A stretch of DNA of 64,000 nt. Origin: Lytechinus variegatus (taxonomy: Eukaryota > Echinodermata > Echinoidea > Temnopleuroida > Toxopneustidae). The stretch covers positions 29,277,830 through 29,341,829 of the forward strand of contig NC_054754.1 of NCBI RefSeq assembly GCF_018143015.1, read 5' to 3'. The position numbers and the translations under genes are program-made. The notes beneath the pieces are model-generated. The model did not search any database, was not told the DNA's origin, and was given only the letters and a program-made list of their open reading frames with translations. Positions 42,113 to 53,600 of the stretch are shown here, in pieces (positions within the stretch are counted from its first letter, which is position 1; each line of letters starts with the position of its first letter).

Positions 42113-44060
42113 GCCGCCCCGCGGGGGGCCACTTTCATTCACGAGTGGATACCATGCGCGACCATGGGGTCTCGAAAAGCACCCTAAACACGTAATTTCC
42201 ATATTCTGAAAATGCACCCTTAACAAGTATTGGCGTGTTAAACCCTACCCTTAACACGTATTGGAAACAAAACGATACTCTTGGCAAATATTCCCTGAAA
42301 TGAACCCCTAAACAAGTATAGGAATGTTTTAATGTTACGGGTCCTTCGGTCGTCGGCTTTACCTTATTTGGTTTAGTACCACCCCACCTTCTACACCTCA
42401 GGCAAATCGGACTCTAAACACGTAGTGTTGGGGCAAAAAAGACATCCTTTATAAAACATTTAATTTTGTTTTATCATCCCCGCAAATTCGACCCTAAACA
42501 CGTAATTTTCCTAGCGAAATAGATATCCTTTTTTCATTATTTTTGTGTTTTTGACACCCTTATCACGTTACGTACGTAACGTGCCCTATCGTAAAAAAGA
42601 CATCCTTTTTACGTGTTTTTTGGTCGCGCATGGTATCCACTCGTCAATGTAAGTGGCCCCCTCGGGGCAGTGGCGTAGCTAGGATTTTTTTCCTAGGGGG
42701 GGGGTTGCACTGGGGGGTCCTTGCTTTTTCAGGGGGGGGGGCCCACCGGCCATTTTTTCCGATGTGTGTGTATGTGTCACAAGGGCGGATACGACTTTCG
42801 CCAATAGGGATCGGGGCCCGAAATTATCTTCACCTATATTTTCCCCGACCAGTCACTTCTTTGTATTATTCTTATAAAACAACATAAACATGAAATAATC
42901 TCATAAGCCTTATAAAGAAGTGCGAGCGCGAAACACGAGCGATTTTGTTTTACTTTCATGTACTTTGTCCCGAAAATTTAATATTCTGGGCAATGTTATG
43001 TGTGATCCTGAACAAGATTCGTAACTAGATGGTTACTGCGAACGCCAAGCACGAGCAGAAATTTGTATTAACTGTTCTAGGATTATCTAAATGGGACCTG
43101 TTAAGGACTGCTTACAGTTACCCACGAATACGGTATATATTTCAATAATGCGAGCGCGAAGTGCGAGCAAATTTTTTTGGCATTCCGACTTAAAAATTGT
43201 CATTCTAAGCACTTTTTGTATTAATAAATCGGATTGGTATGTAACTAAACAATTGATGCGAGCGCGAAGCGCGAGAGGAAGAAAATTGAGATTTTATACC
43301 TAAAAGCAGGACACTCATTCATATTTTGTAAATCATTAATAGGATATAGTTAATTGGGTATCATTAATAATGCGATCGTGAAGCGTGAGCAGACAATTAT
43401 TGATATTCTGATGTGAAACTTGATAATTCAAGTACATTTTGAATAAACAACATGCATGCAGTCTAACTTATCGCGCATGTTTTAGATTTAGACCTAGAAT
43501 CTGGGCATTCTGAATACATTTGTTTAATGGAGCATTATGGAATACACGTAGACAATATGAACTTGGCAAATCAAACAATGTAACAACGTAGCGTGAGCTT
43601 AAAATACTGATATGTAGACCATAAAACGGACATTTTACAGAGCACTTAAATTTGTAAATGAAAAAAAATAATGAAAGCTCGATATCCGAGCTAAAATATG
43701 CATTGACTTCAAAACTTGCTCCATATCAGCCTATTGAGCAAGATATAAATCTCATCGAACAGGCAATTCTGGCGCGAAGCGCAAGCAAAAATTGTATATG
43801 TTAAATGTTTTTTTTTTTTGCAAGTCTTCCCCTCTCATTATTTCATTCACTCGTCTTCCTCCTCTTATTTTTCTCTTCTTTTTTCTTCTTTCTTCTTCTT
43901 TTTTCTTTTTCTTTTTTATTCTTTCTCCCTTTTTTTGCTCAGCCAATTTTTTTCTGGGGGGCACCTGGGGGGGGGGGGCACACCAAATCTCAGGGAGGGC
44001 ACGCGGCCCCCCAGGCCTCCCCGTAGCTACGCTACTGCCTCGGGGGCGGGCCGCGGAGCC
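42111..44060. mobile_element. MITE A, second copy, reversed and interrupted
   Basis: Left end GGGCCGCCCCGCGGGGGGCC, then ACGAGTGGATACCATGCGCG. The body is the reverse complement of 41105-41650. Its last bases are split from the rest by the hAT-like element at 42668-44037: AAGTGGCCCCCTCGGGG stands left of it and CCTCGGGGGCGGGCCGCGG right of it. Outer borders approximate. Confidence 0.8.
42668..44037. mobile_element. hAT-like element, 1.37 kb, inside MITE A
   Basis: Ends CAGTGGCGTAGCTAGGATTT and, on the minus strand, CAGTAGCGTAGCTACGGGGA. CCTCGGGG is on both sides (42660-42667, 44038-44045). It is the reverse of the 26376-27842 copy over most of its length, including the series of GCGAGCGCGAA.CGCGAGC cores (42920, 43036, 43148, 43256, 43371, 43770). 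Being intact and inside another element, it is the youngest of this cluster. Confidence 0.9.
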
Positions 44061-44535
44061 GGAAATGGGAGGGGGGCTTGAACCCACTTTTTTCAAAATG
44101 AACCTATACACGTGAAAATGAATTCTTCTTTTAATCACTCCCCCCCTCCCTCCTCCTCTCCATTATGGCTCATCACCACTCAAGGCCCTAACGTTGGGTC
44201 TCTGCCAAAGATTTAATAACTCTCTCATGGTCTCTGCCCTCCGCCAATGCTCCGCATTGCTGCAGCTTTATTGTTTGGTGTTTTTCGGGATGATAACGAC
44301 CACGCCCACCTTTTGGCGCGCAGACTCGTATACATCGTGTACGTGTTTCTGCATGCGCTAGTATTATTATAGGCTGGCCGAAATTGCCGTAGGTAGTGCG
44401 TTGTAGTACGGTATACGGTGCTTTGCATAACGTATTCGGTGGTGTCCAAGCTGAGGACGACAAACGTAGGACTAGGAGAATTAGAATCATCTATATCTAG
44501 ATCTACTTTTGTACTTTTCTTTTTTGAGTGCAACC
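44046..44535 (+). promoter_or_regulatory. peroxiredoxin 6 upstream region
   Basis: About 490 bp separate the transposon nest from the start codon. The stretch 44230-44480 is richer in CpG, with a CCACGCCCACC GC-box-like word near 44300. No TATA box at a usual place was recognised. The promoter and 5' UTR should lie here. Confidence 0.4.
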
Positions 44536-44621
44536 ATGCCGAATCTTGGTGATGTATTCCCTGACTTCACGGCTGATACCAGCATAGGCGAAATCCAATT
44601 TCATTCTTGGCTCGGTGATTC
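44536..44621 (+). CDS. PRDX6: PRDX6 exon 1
   Basis: MPNLGDVFPDFTADTSIGEI then QFHSWLGDS, donor GATTC|GTGAGT. The codon for S29 is split here. Confidence 0.93.
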
Positions 44622-47600
44622 GTGAGTTTTCCTTGTTTCTTCTCTCTCAATTGGAAAGATGGGGGTCGGGTGTCCGGGCACTTTAAAGTCTTGAAACTTT
44701 CTCTTTTGTATTTGAATTGCACAGCAATTATGAATTCAGTAATTGTCATTTGTATCATTTTTTTTATAATATTGCTTAAAACTTTGCACTAATTTGGTAA
44801 AACTTTCCTTGTTAGTTGCTATTACTTTTTCAAATGGCTGTTTAAAATTGATTGTCCTGACACAACCTGTCCGGAAAAACAACGGGGTATTTATTCAAAG
44901 GTCTGCAGTTTAAATTAATCTACCCAAAATTAACAGGAACCCTTCCATTCTTTCCAACCCATTGCCAGGTCGTTATGTACGTGATTTAGGGCCTATGTGT
45001 CTAAAATAGTTGCAACTTGTGCTTATAAATAATTTTTTTCTAGATCTAGGGAAAGATCTAGCCTGCTACTCTAGTATTTTTTTTCTTGTTAAGTATGGTC
45101 AGTTCCCCCATGTCTGCGCGGTCTCCCAAGTCTGCGCACCCGCGTATCTGCGCGATTCTAGTAATAGAAGATACGCAACGAGCACGAACTTTACACATGC
45201 AATACATAGACAGGTATTCATTAAAAATCCGACACAATGGTGGGAAAATAATAAATTCAGGGCATTTCATGTGACAGCCTCAAAATGCAGCCTTTGTCAT
45301 CAAAATCCCCGATTTGTGTAAAAAGTGAATGAGTGCGCAGACATGGGGTATCATTTTTTTTTTCAATCTGAAAATGACTGCCTGAGTTTTTTTAAAGAAA
45401 ATCCTACATTTTCTTTCATTTTTTAATGAGAATTTTAGTACACTTACTCTTAATAATATAAGGAACACTATTAACCAAAAGATTTTGTGAAATAAGAAGA
45501 AATTCATTTTAGATCTTAACTCAAATTGTTAGGTGCGCAGACTTGTGGCCCACCATCATACATGTAAGTAGGCCTAAGTCACAGTGGCCTAGATCGCTAA
45601 ACTAAGTTTGATCAGTGTAGTGGTCTTGACAAGTTGCATTGTTTGTATTAAAGTGTTGGGGTTGACTCTATGCAACATTAACAGAGCATGCACTCCAAAT
45701 AACTCTTAAAGTTTATCCTGGTGGTAATTGTAACATGAAAACTCCAATTAATTCTGGAATTCATTTAATGATCATTACATGCATATCCCTATTCCTAACC
45801 CCAGGGCCATATTCTGAAAATTGTCAACAGTAGATCTACCAATTCAGATCTAAGTTTAATTCCTATTTTGTAGCACTTGTTGATGTGATTGCCCCAAGAA
45901 AATCAATTGGGCTTAATTTTTGGCTGCTTTATACATGGTAAGCTAGCCTTGCAAAGATGAAGTATATTATGCAAGAATAGTGTAAGGTTTAAAAATCATA
46001 GATGAATCATAAAGTTCTATGCTGCTATTCATGTCATTAATCATCAAACAAAGAGAAAATAAAGTGAAATTTTAGAAGATGTAAATAAACTGAACAGAAA
46101 TTGAAGAAGTCTGGTAGTGCACTTATTTAATCTCTGGACTACTTTGCCCCAACTCAACTCATGATCATCGAACAATTTACCATGATATTTGGAATATCAA
46201 CCTCAAAACCAAAGACAACGGAAGAAGGGAACTAAAATGTAAGAACCCAATTCATATGATAAAGCAATTAGGAATAAGGAGATTGATACCCCTTTCTTAA
46301 ACCCAATTATGCGGCTAATAGCAGCATAATTTGGTCGTAAAATTGGAGGAGGGCCAGAGTTATCCGCATTATTTTGATGCTGCTATTATCCGCATAATAG
46401 CAGCATCGGGACAAGATTTTGAGTTTATGAACGCATTTCCAAATAATGCGGGTAATTGCCATGGTGCAGTCACAAGGTCACCCTTTTCCAACACAACCGC
46501 ATCGGAGGGGGCGTGTCCAGTTGTCATGACGATTATCCGCCTTTTTCAAGACCGGCGCTCGTGAAAATAATGCGGCTTATTTTCGGAGTTTGTGAACGCA
46601 ATTTTTATTGAATTATCCGCATTACTCTTAGGCGGCTAATTGGAGGATGGGTTTATGAAAAGGGTATAAGATGTCTTGGTGATAATGGAAATAGAAACTA
46701 AGGAGTCAGGTGAACACCTGTATAGAGAAGGAATGTAGATGACAAAAGAAAATGAGAGGAAAGGAATTCAATGTGGACAAGGATGAATGGTAACTGGATA
46801 TCATGAAATTCAAATAACATATTAAAGTTCAGATAGCAAGGGCAGTGCTGAAAAGAAATGCAGCTGATCTCAAGTCTAGATGGAACAAATGTAAAACAGC
46901 TGAAAAAAAACAAGTTAAAGGAAGTAAAACTTCTCTTCACTCAGCAGCCAAAAGCTAGAATGTGAATTATCACCAAACCTACCGAATGGATGCCCATCTT
47001 ATTTTTTTCTTTCAATCAAATGAAAATCCATGAATATGGCAAAATTTAAAATGATTTATTTTTTTAATTTTCTATTTACTAGTTGGGGAATTCTCTTCTC
47101 TCATCCTGCGGACTACACTCCAGTATGTACCACAGAACTGGGAATGGTTGCCAAATTGACGGGCGAGTTTCAAAAGCGAAATGTGAAGCTTATCGCTTTG
47201 TCATGTGACGATGTAGAGAGCCACAAGGGATGGATTGAGGTAAGACAAATGAATTCAGTTTCTCAAACATCAGCTTAAATAGGGAATTAGAAACATGGAG
47301 GAAGTTGACAGTGGTGTCTTTCCCCAAGAATGGAATTAATTGTTTTTGCCATTCCCATTGGTTTTTGATCGTAAGCAAAGACACTGTAAAAATTTCAAGG
47401 TATATGCATTGAACAGCACATGATGAAAGAGCCCAAGACATGGTCACATTACCTCCTCAAGCAGGGCAGATAATATTAAAGTACCAAATTTTACAACAAT
47501 TTTTTATTTGACATTAATACTCCAGTAGGGTAGATAAACATCATGTTACAGTAATATATCAGGAGCATGTCTTTGTAAATTATTGTCAACCATTTCTTTT

Positions 47601-50600
47601 GCCAGATTTTGAAAGAATTTTATTATATGCAGCTGTCTCTCAGCTTAATTTCAGTCCCAAAATACTTCTTGCCTCATTTTTCTCTCTCTCTCTTCATCGT
47701 ACTAGGTACAGTATTGTGTGAGCTTGTCACACCATCTTTTAAGAAAGGAATGAAGTGATTTAGATATTCTATAATGAGTTTTTTATCCATATCTGATTGC
47801 AGGACATCAAAGCTAATTCCAGCTTCTCACAAGAATGGCCATACCCAATTATTGCAGACCAAAAGCGTGATCTTGCTGTCAAGTTTGGTATGCTTGACCC
47901 TGATGAGAAAGATGCTGCTGGAATCGCTCTCACTGCTCGTTGTGTAAGTATATAGGGGCCGTTACCCCATCTTTGGTATGGTTGATATGTCTAATTGTAT
48001 ACTTGAGTATTATCTGACATTCCAATATTGCAAAAGTGTTGTGATCAATGATTGGCTTTTCAGCTGTTGGAAATTAAACTTGGCATGGTTTCAGCTGTTA
48101 CACTTTAATAAGTAGCTCCCTCTTTCTGCAATGATTTTAATGTCTATTTAGAAATAACCCTTAAATCACTAATTGAACCTTTGAAAAATATTGAATTTAT
48201 CATTGAGATAGGTCTTTAAAAAATAGCATTTTAACTTGCAAGGATTTGATTTTAACAGCTAATTGGAATGAAACTGATATCAGCTCCTAAGAAAGAAGTT
48301 ATGCTGGAAAGTGTTGTGCAACTTTACATGTATAAAATACCACCATGGGGATATTTGTGTTGTACAAATAATATAAAATGTAGGCTATACACTTGTTTTT
48401 AACTTGTCTTTTTCTATATTCAAATCTGCATCTAAGCCAAACTTTTCAATAAGTTAATATAACAAGAGTTTTTTTTCTGTTATATATTTTTCTTTTTATA
48501 AAAGTTTTATCTCACCACTTCTTTTGCAAAAATACCCACAAAAACAAAAAAAACAAGTAAATCTATTAATGCTGTGAAGTGATTTAGGTAATAGGAATCT
48601 GAATTGAGTTAAGGCCCTGTAATTCAGAATTTGTAAATAATCTAGTTATTAGTGTGCTAATCAAGTGAATTGCTTTTTAATATCGAAATCTAAATACTGT
48701 GAATTGGATACTTTTATGTAGTATAATTGCCCTCTTTTTAAATTGTAGAAATCATAGAGAAAAACAGATTACTAATCATTGCTTGATCATCTAAATAACC
48801 CTTAATAATTTTCTATCTGCAACTTTTTTTATCTCTCTAATAGTATTACATGTACTTTAAGCCTCCGTACATTCCACCATTCGAGAAACTTCCAATCAAA
48901 CAGTACTTTGCTCTATGTACAGATTTAAATGAAAGAGCTTACCCAATTACAAAAACTGGGTATATTTAGGCTCTTGTGTACACATATTCCTGATTTATGC
49001 TGAGGTTGCATATGTTACATAATATAAATACATGTAAATAATTTCAAGGCCACTCTGATCTTCTGTTTGATCAAAGTCTTTATTCTGGCTATCTCTCGAA
49101 AATTCTCTCTCTCTCTCTCTCTTGCTCTGTATCTCTCGCTCTCTGTGTCTCTTTTTGAATTCAGCGTAAATTTATGGCAGTCATTTCTTACACCATAAAG
49201 AACATGATTATACAAGAGCCCATTTATCTTAATCAAATATTGATTAATAAAGGAAGTAATGTGATCAATATCACTTCCCACTTGGAGTGCATGGTATGTT
49301 ATAAAAGCAAGTTTTCAATAAAAATATAAATTTATGTATAATATCACTTATTCATACCACCATGATGATCAACATCTTCTGCACTAATAAAATCCTTTCG
49401 ACATTTGAACTAATTGTTGAATAAATGGAAGATCATATTATAGGAATGAAAGATATTATAAGAATGAAAGATGTGATTTAAAATGTGATAATAAAAGGAT
49501 GTAATCTTTTCTTCCTGCAGTGTTAATCCAAGGACCAGGGTCCGTTTCATAAAACTAGTTGAAAGAATAAAATTACTATAACAGTTGAAGGTAAACAGTA
49601 GTTGCTGCAAAGAATTATTCCGTGAGAGAAATTATTATAAATCAAGGATATTTGTCAAAATATCATACATTTAGATCTAGGCCCCGTCTTACAAAGAGTC
49701 GCGATTGATCTGATCAATCACAACTATAGACGGCCAGCAACGTCAACATCTATTATGCATGTTTGTTCAAAGTATATTCTATGATGTATATTCATACATT
49801 CATTGTTTTCTTGAACTTCACTGTACTTCTTTTTGTTTACGAAGGACATTGTGCCAATTTCCTACAGAAAAAATTATGACACTGATGGCTTTCCATAGAG
49901 TTACGATTGATTGGATCGATCATAATACGGGGCCCTGGACAATTAATGTAATCTTATCTTTGTGAAATCATGAAATCATGTTCTTGATCTTTTAATACCC
50001 ATAATGCAACATTTCTCTAAAAAGATGCCTATTTCACTAAAAATTTTGCCAAGAACCTATATCGAAATGTTTTTCAATGATTATAGAATGACCATAACTG
50101 GTCAAAAGTGTCGACAAGGTTTGAACTTGTACATTTTCCTGTATACACAAGGAAATCAGATAGATCAAGGAATGCAAATATTAGTATTACCAGTACTTTG
50201 AAAAACTTCCAAATAGTACTTGTAGTTCAGGGTGAGTTCATTTACGTGCATTGTGTGCACATGCCCCAAGCACATGTACTGTGAAGAACGGAAGTTCCCA
50301 GGGATGTTTCACAATGTCTGATTAACAACCACTTACATTACATGTACCGGTAATAATAATTAAACAGGTCCATTTATATAGCACGGCTACTATATGCTCT
50401 ACTGCGCTTTACATATATATGCCTACATATAATACACATACCCTTGCTGTACATGCTCCTAGCTGAGGGAAATTAAAAAAATTACAGATTATGCACAGGG
50501 GATGTATGCTAGCTTTCGTTTATCCAACACTGAGCATTGGAACCTCATTAGTATGTCAGCAATTGTGATGTATTAAGATTATATTCTTCCTTATGGGAGG

Positions 50601-53600
50601 CATCACACCTGGCTGGGGCCCGTTGCATAAAACTTTTGCCTGAGAAAACTCAAGCTGTTTTTACCAGTTTTTTGCCCTGTGTTAAAGCTAAGGCAGAAAT
50701 CAGACTAACCTTAGTTTTCAGCTTTTACCAGTTTTCTCAGGTAAAAAGTTTTATGCAACGGGCCCCTGGAAGGTTATGGCTAACTTATGCCGATGTACAT
50801 GTATGTATGGCCTGCCATTTCATCGCATTATCCTATACACCTGTAGTTTATTGATGTCAATCAAAAAGTCAACAGTTTTTGGAAGAATTGCAATTTGGTA
50901 TCAGAATATGACTTTCTTCACATCAGGAAATTGATTCTTGGTGCCATGCATCAGAAAGTCAATTGCTTGATATATTTCATATTTATTAAAAATGGCTTTA
51001 AATATTGAATTAGCTTTGCATACATTACGCTGGCATAATTAACATGAAAAGAGCTTGTCTTTTTCACAGTGTCTGCTCAGGAGTTCCCTTGAAATACAAT
51101 CTCTAACATGCATTTGCTAGATTCTTTGTCAGATCTGCATGCGGTCTGCATTATGCAGGCATGTTTTCAGTTCTATGTCATGATCTGAAGTAGCCACTAC
51201 TGAATTGACTAGAATGCAAATTCCATGGTATCTTTTGTGAAACTAATATGAAGACCACACAAAGAGCACAAAAAGAGGCTGGACACTCAGCATTCCAATT
51301 CAAAAGCTCATATCTAAACACAATGCAGAAAATCTACAGGTCAACAAATAAAATGGCCCAACCAACCAGGGGCTGTGAAATGGAGGGGGGATGTAGATTG
51401 CTTCAGCCCTCAGTATATGTATTAAAAACTACCATCAACTTGTGATTTTACATAGATTCACCACCAAATCTCACTTTTAATTTGTTATCTTCCAAGGCCC
51501 CTGCCAATGGGTTGCATGATGGTGTGACCATTTATGTTTAATTTTCCATTTATGTTAATTAACTTCCCAAAGTCTGTTACAACAGGAAACAGGATAATAT
51601 TAACCACATTTAAGTTTTTAATACATTTTGAAAATTAATTCTTTCTTCCGGGTTAAATATAGAGAAAAAGAATCTGATTCTTCTGTAAGTGCAGTTGTAC
51701 ACGTATGTAAACTGTATTTCCTTTTGTGCTTCGATCTTCTCTGCTTGAATGAATTGGTTACCCATTGGCTGCAGGCAAGTCTGCTTTATTGTGTTTATAT
51801 GTATTACAAAATAACACAATTTGTAAGGCTCAAAGTCCATACAGTGGTATATAATGATAAATGTGTGTGCATGCATGTGTGCAAATCACTGAGTCACAGT
51901 GAGCTGAGCTCTGGTTAAAAAAAAATACACTGAGTGTCAATTAGTATTTCAATCTTTAATACAAAATTGTAGTGGACAGATATTGTTAAATAATGGAGAA
52001 TTGAGGGTGGGGGGGGGGGGGGATACAAAGCACCACTCTTAATTTTTTTCATTTTTGTCAGCACTGCTGTTATATTGAATCTCATAATGCAGGTGAGACT
52101 GCCAGAGGTGTTCCACTTCAATTCAATTCATTTCACTTGATAAAAATAACATATATACAGGTGAATAAGAAATACATAATGACAAGAAAGAACAAAACAA
52201 AGTAACGAAAATGATAATACAGTAAATAGTGTACAAAACAGGCTTCGAGTGTGGACTGGCATTAAAGATCTACTGGATCTTTAAGTTCCAGCCCAGTAAA
52301 GAAAGAAAAAGGGATACAAAATAGAACATACAAAGACGAAAGCAGACAAGGGAAAACAAACATTAACAAAGTTATGAATTTATTTTAAAAAATATGAATT
52401 TATAAAAAAACTTTTGAGCATGAACATCTAGCCTGATCTCAGTGATGAGATAGTTGAAATAATTAAGTTAAATGTTAAGTTAGCTGGGTTCCTTAACACA
52501 AAGGTGAGCAATTAACACTTGATTTCATGATTTTTTTGTAGTCAGTGGAATCGATCGTAAAAAAATGTTTTATGTGTTACGGGCCCCATATGAAATTTTC
52601 AGCCCATTCCATTTTTATATATTAACAATTGACAAGAAACTATATATTTTTTTTAATCTGACAAATCATCATTCACTCTAGAAAAGTTGGAGGAAATACT
52701 TGTTCTTGATATAAACCTGAAGAGAGATACATGGTATTTGTCATGGATTTGTCAAAAGATAAATGATTTGTAGAGGGATTGGCAATATTGTTTATCACTA
52801 TCTGGGAAGATTATAGCTCTAAACTTATTGTTGGACAAAGTTTTATTTGTTGCTGTTTATTAGGTGGGTCTTTCATCCTTACATGTATCTACATCAAGTT
52901 ATTTTTACATGAATAGCAGTTGTAGCCAAATAAGAGGGGAAAAATGGGAGAAAAGACATCTTTAAAAAAAGAGGCTGTGGGTTGACATTAATTTATGCTT
53001 CTAAATAATTTCAAATTTTTTTGTTTGCAAATCATCTTTTAAGATTATTTAAATTTGTATCTGGTGTGGCAAGGAAATATTACAATAATTCTATTATGGT
53101 ACAATGTACTTTGAGTACCAGTTACTGATGGACACACTGTTGCTTTCCAGCTTGTGGGTCTAATGAAAAACACACATAATACTCAAGAAATCAAAGATGG
53201 TGCTTGTCTCATCGAATATTTAATCCAAATATCAAAGGTCTTTAAAGGTCAAATCCACCTCAGAAAAATGTTGATTTAAATCAATTAAGAAAAATGAGAC
53301 AAGTACAATGCTGAAAATGTCATCAAAATCGGATGTAAAATAAGAAAGTTATGACAATTTCAAGTTTCGCTTATTTTCAACAAAATAGTTTTATGAACGA
53401 GCCAGTTACATCCAAACGAGAGAGTCGATGACGTCATTCACTCACAATTTCTTTTGTTTTTTATTGTTTGAATTATACAATATTTCAATTTTTACGAATT
53501 TGATGATTAGGACCTCATTGCCTGAAGCATAAAATGTTAAGATATTGGAATTCCACGTGTTCAGGGAGGAATGAAACTTCATTTTACATGATAATGACGA

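Noticed and set aside
43752-44138. Long overlapping open frames on both strands rich in F, K, E and G
   Set aside because: They lie on T-, G- and A-runs of a hAT-like element end; composition is low complexity and no domain is visible.
45010-45321. Open frames on both strands in PRDX6 intron 1
   Set aside because: They coincide with a MITE with GTCTGCGCAC ends.
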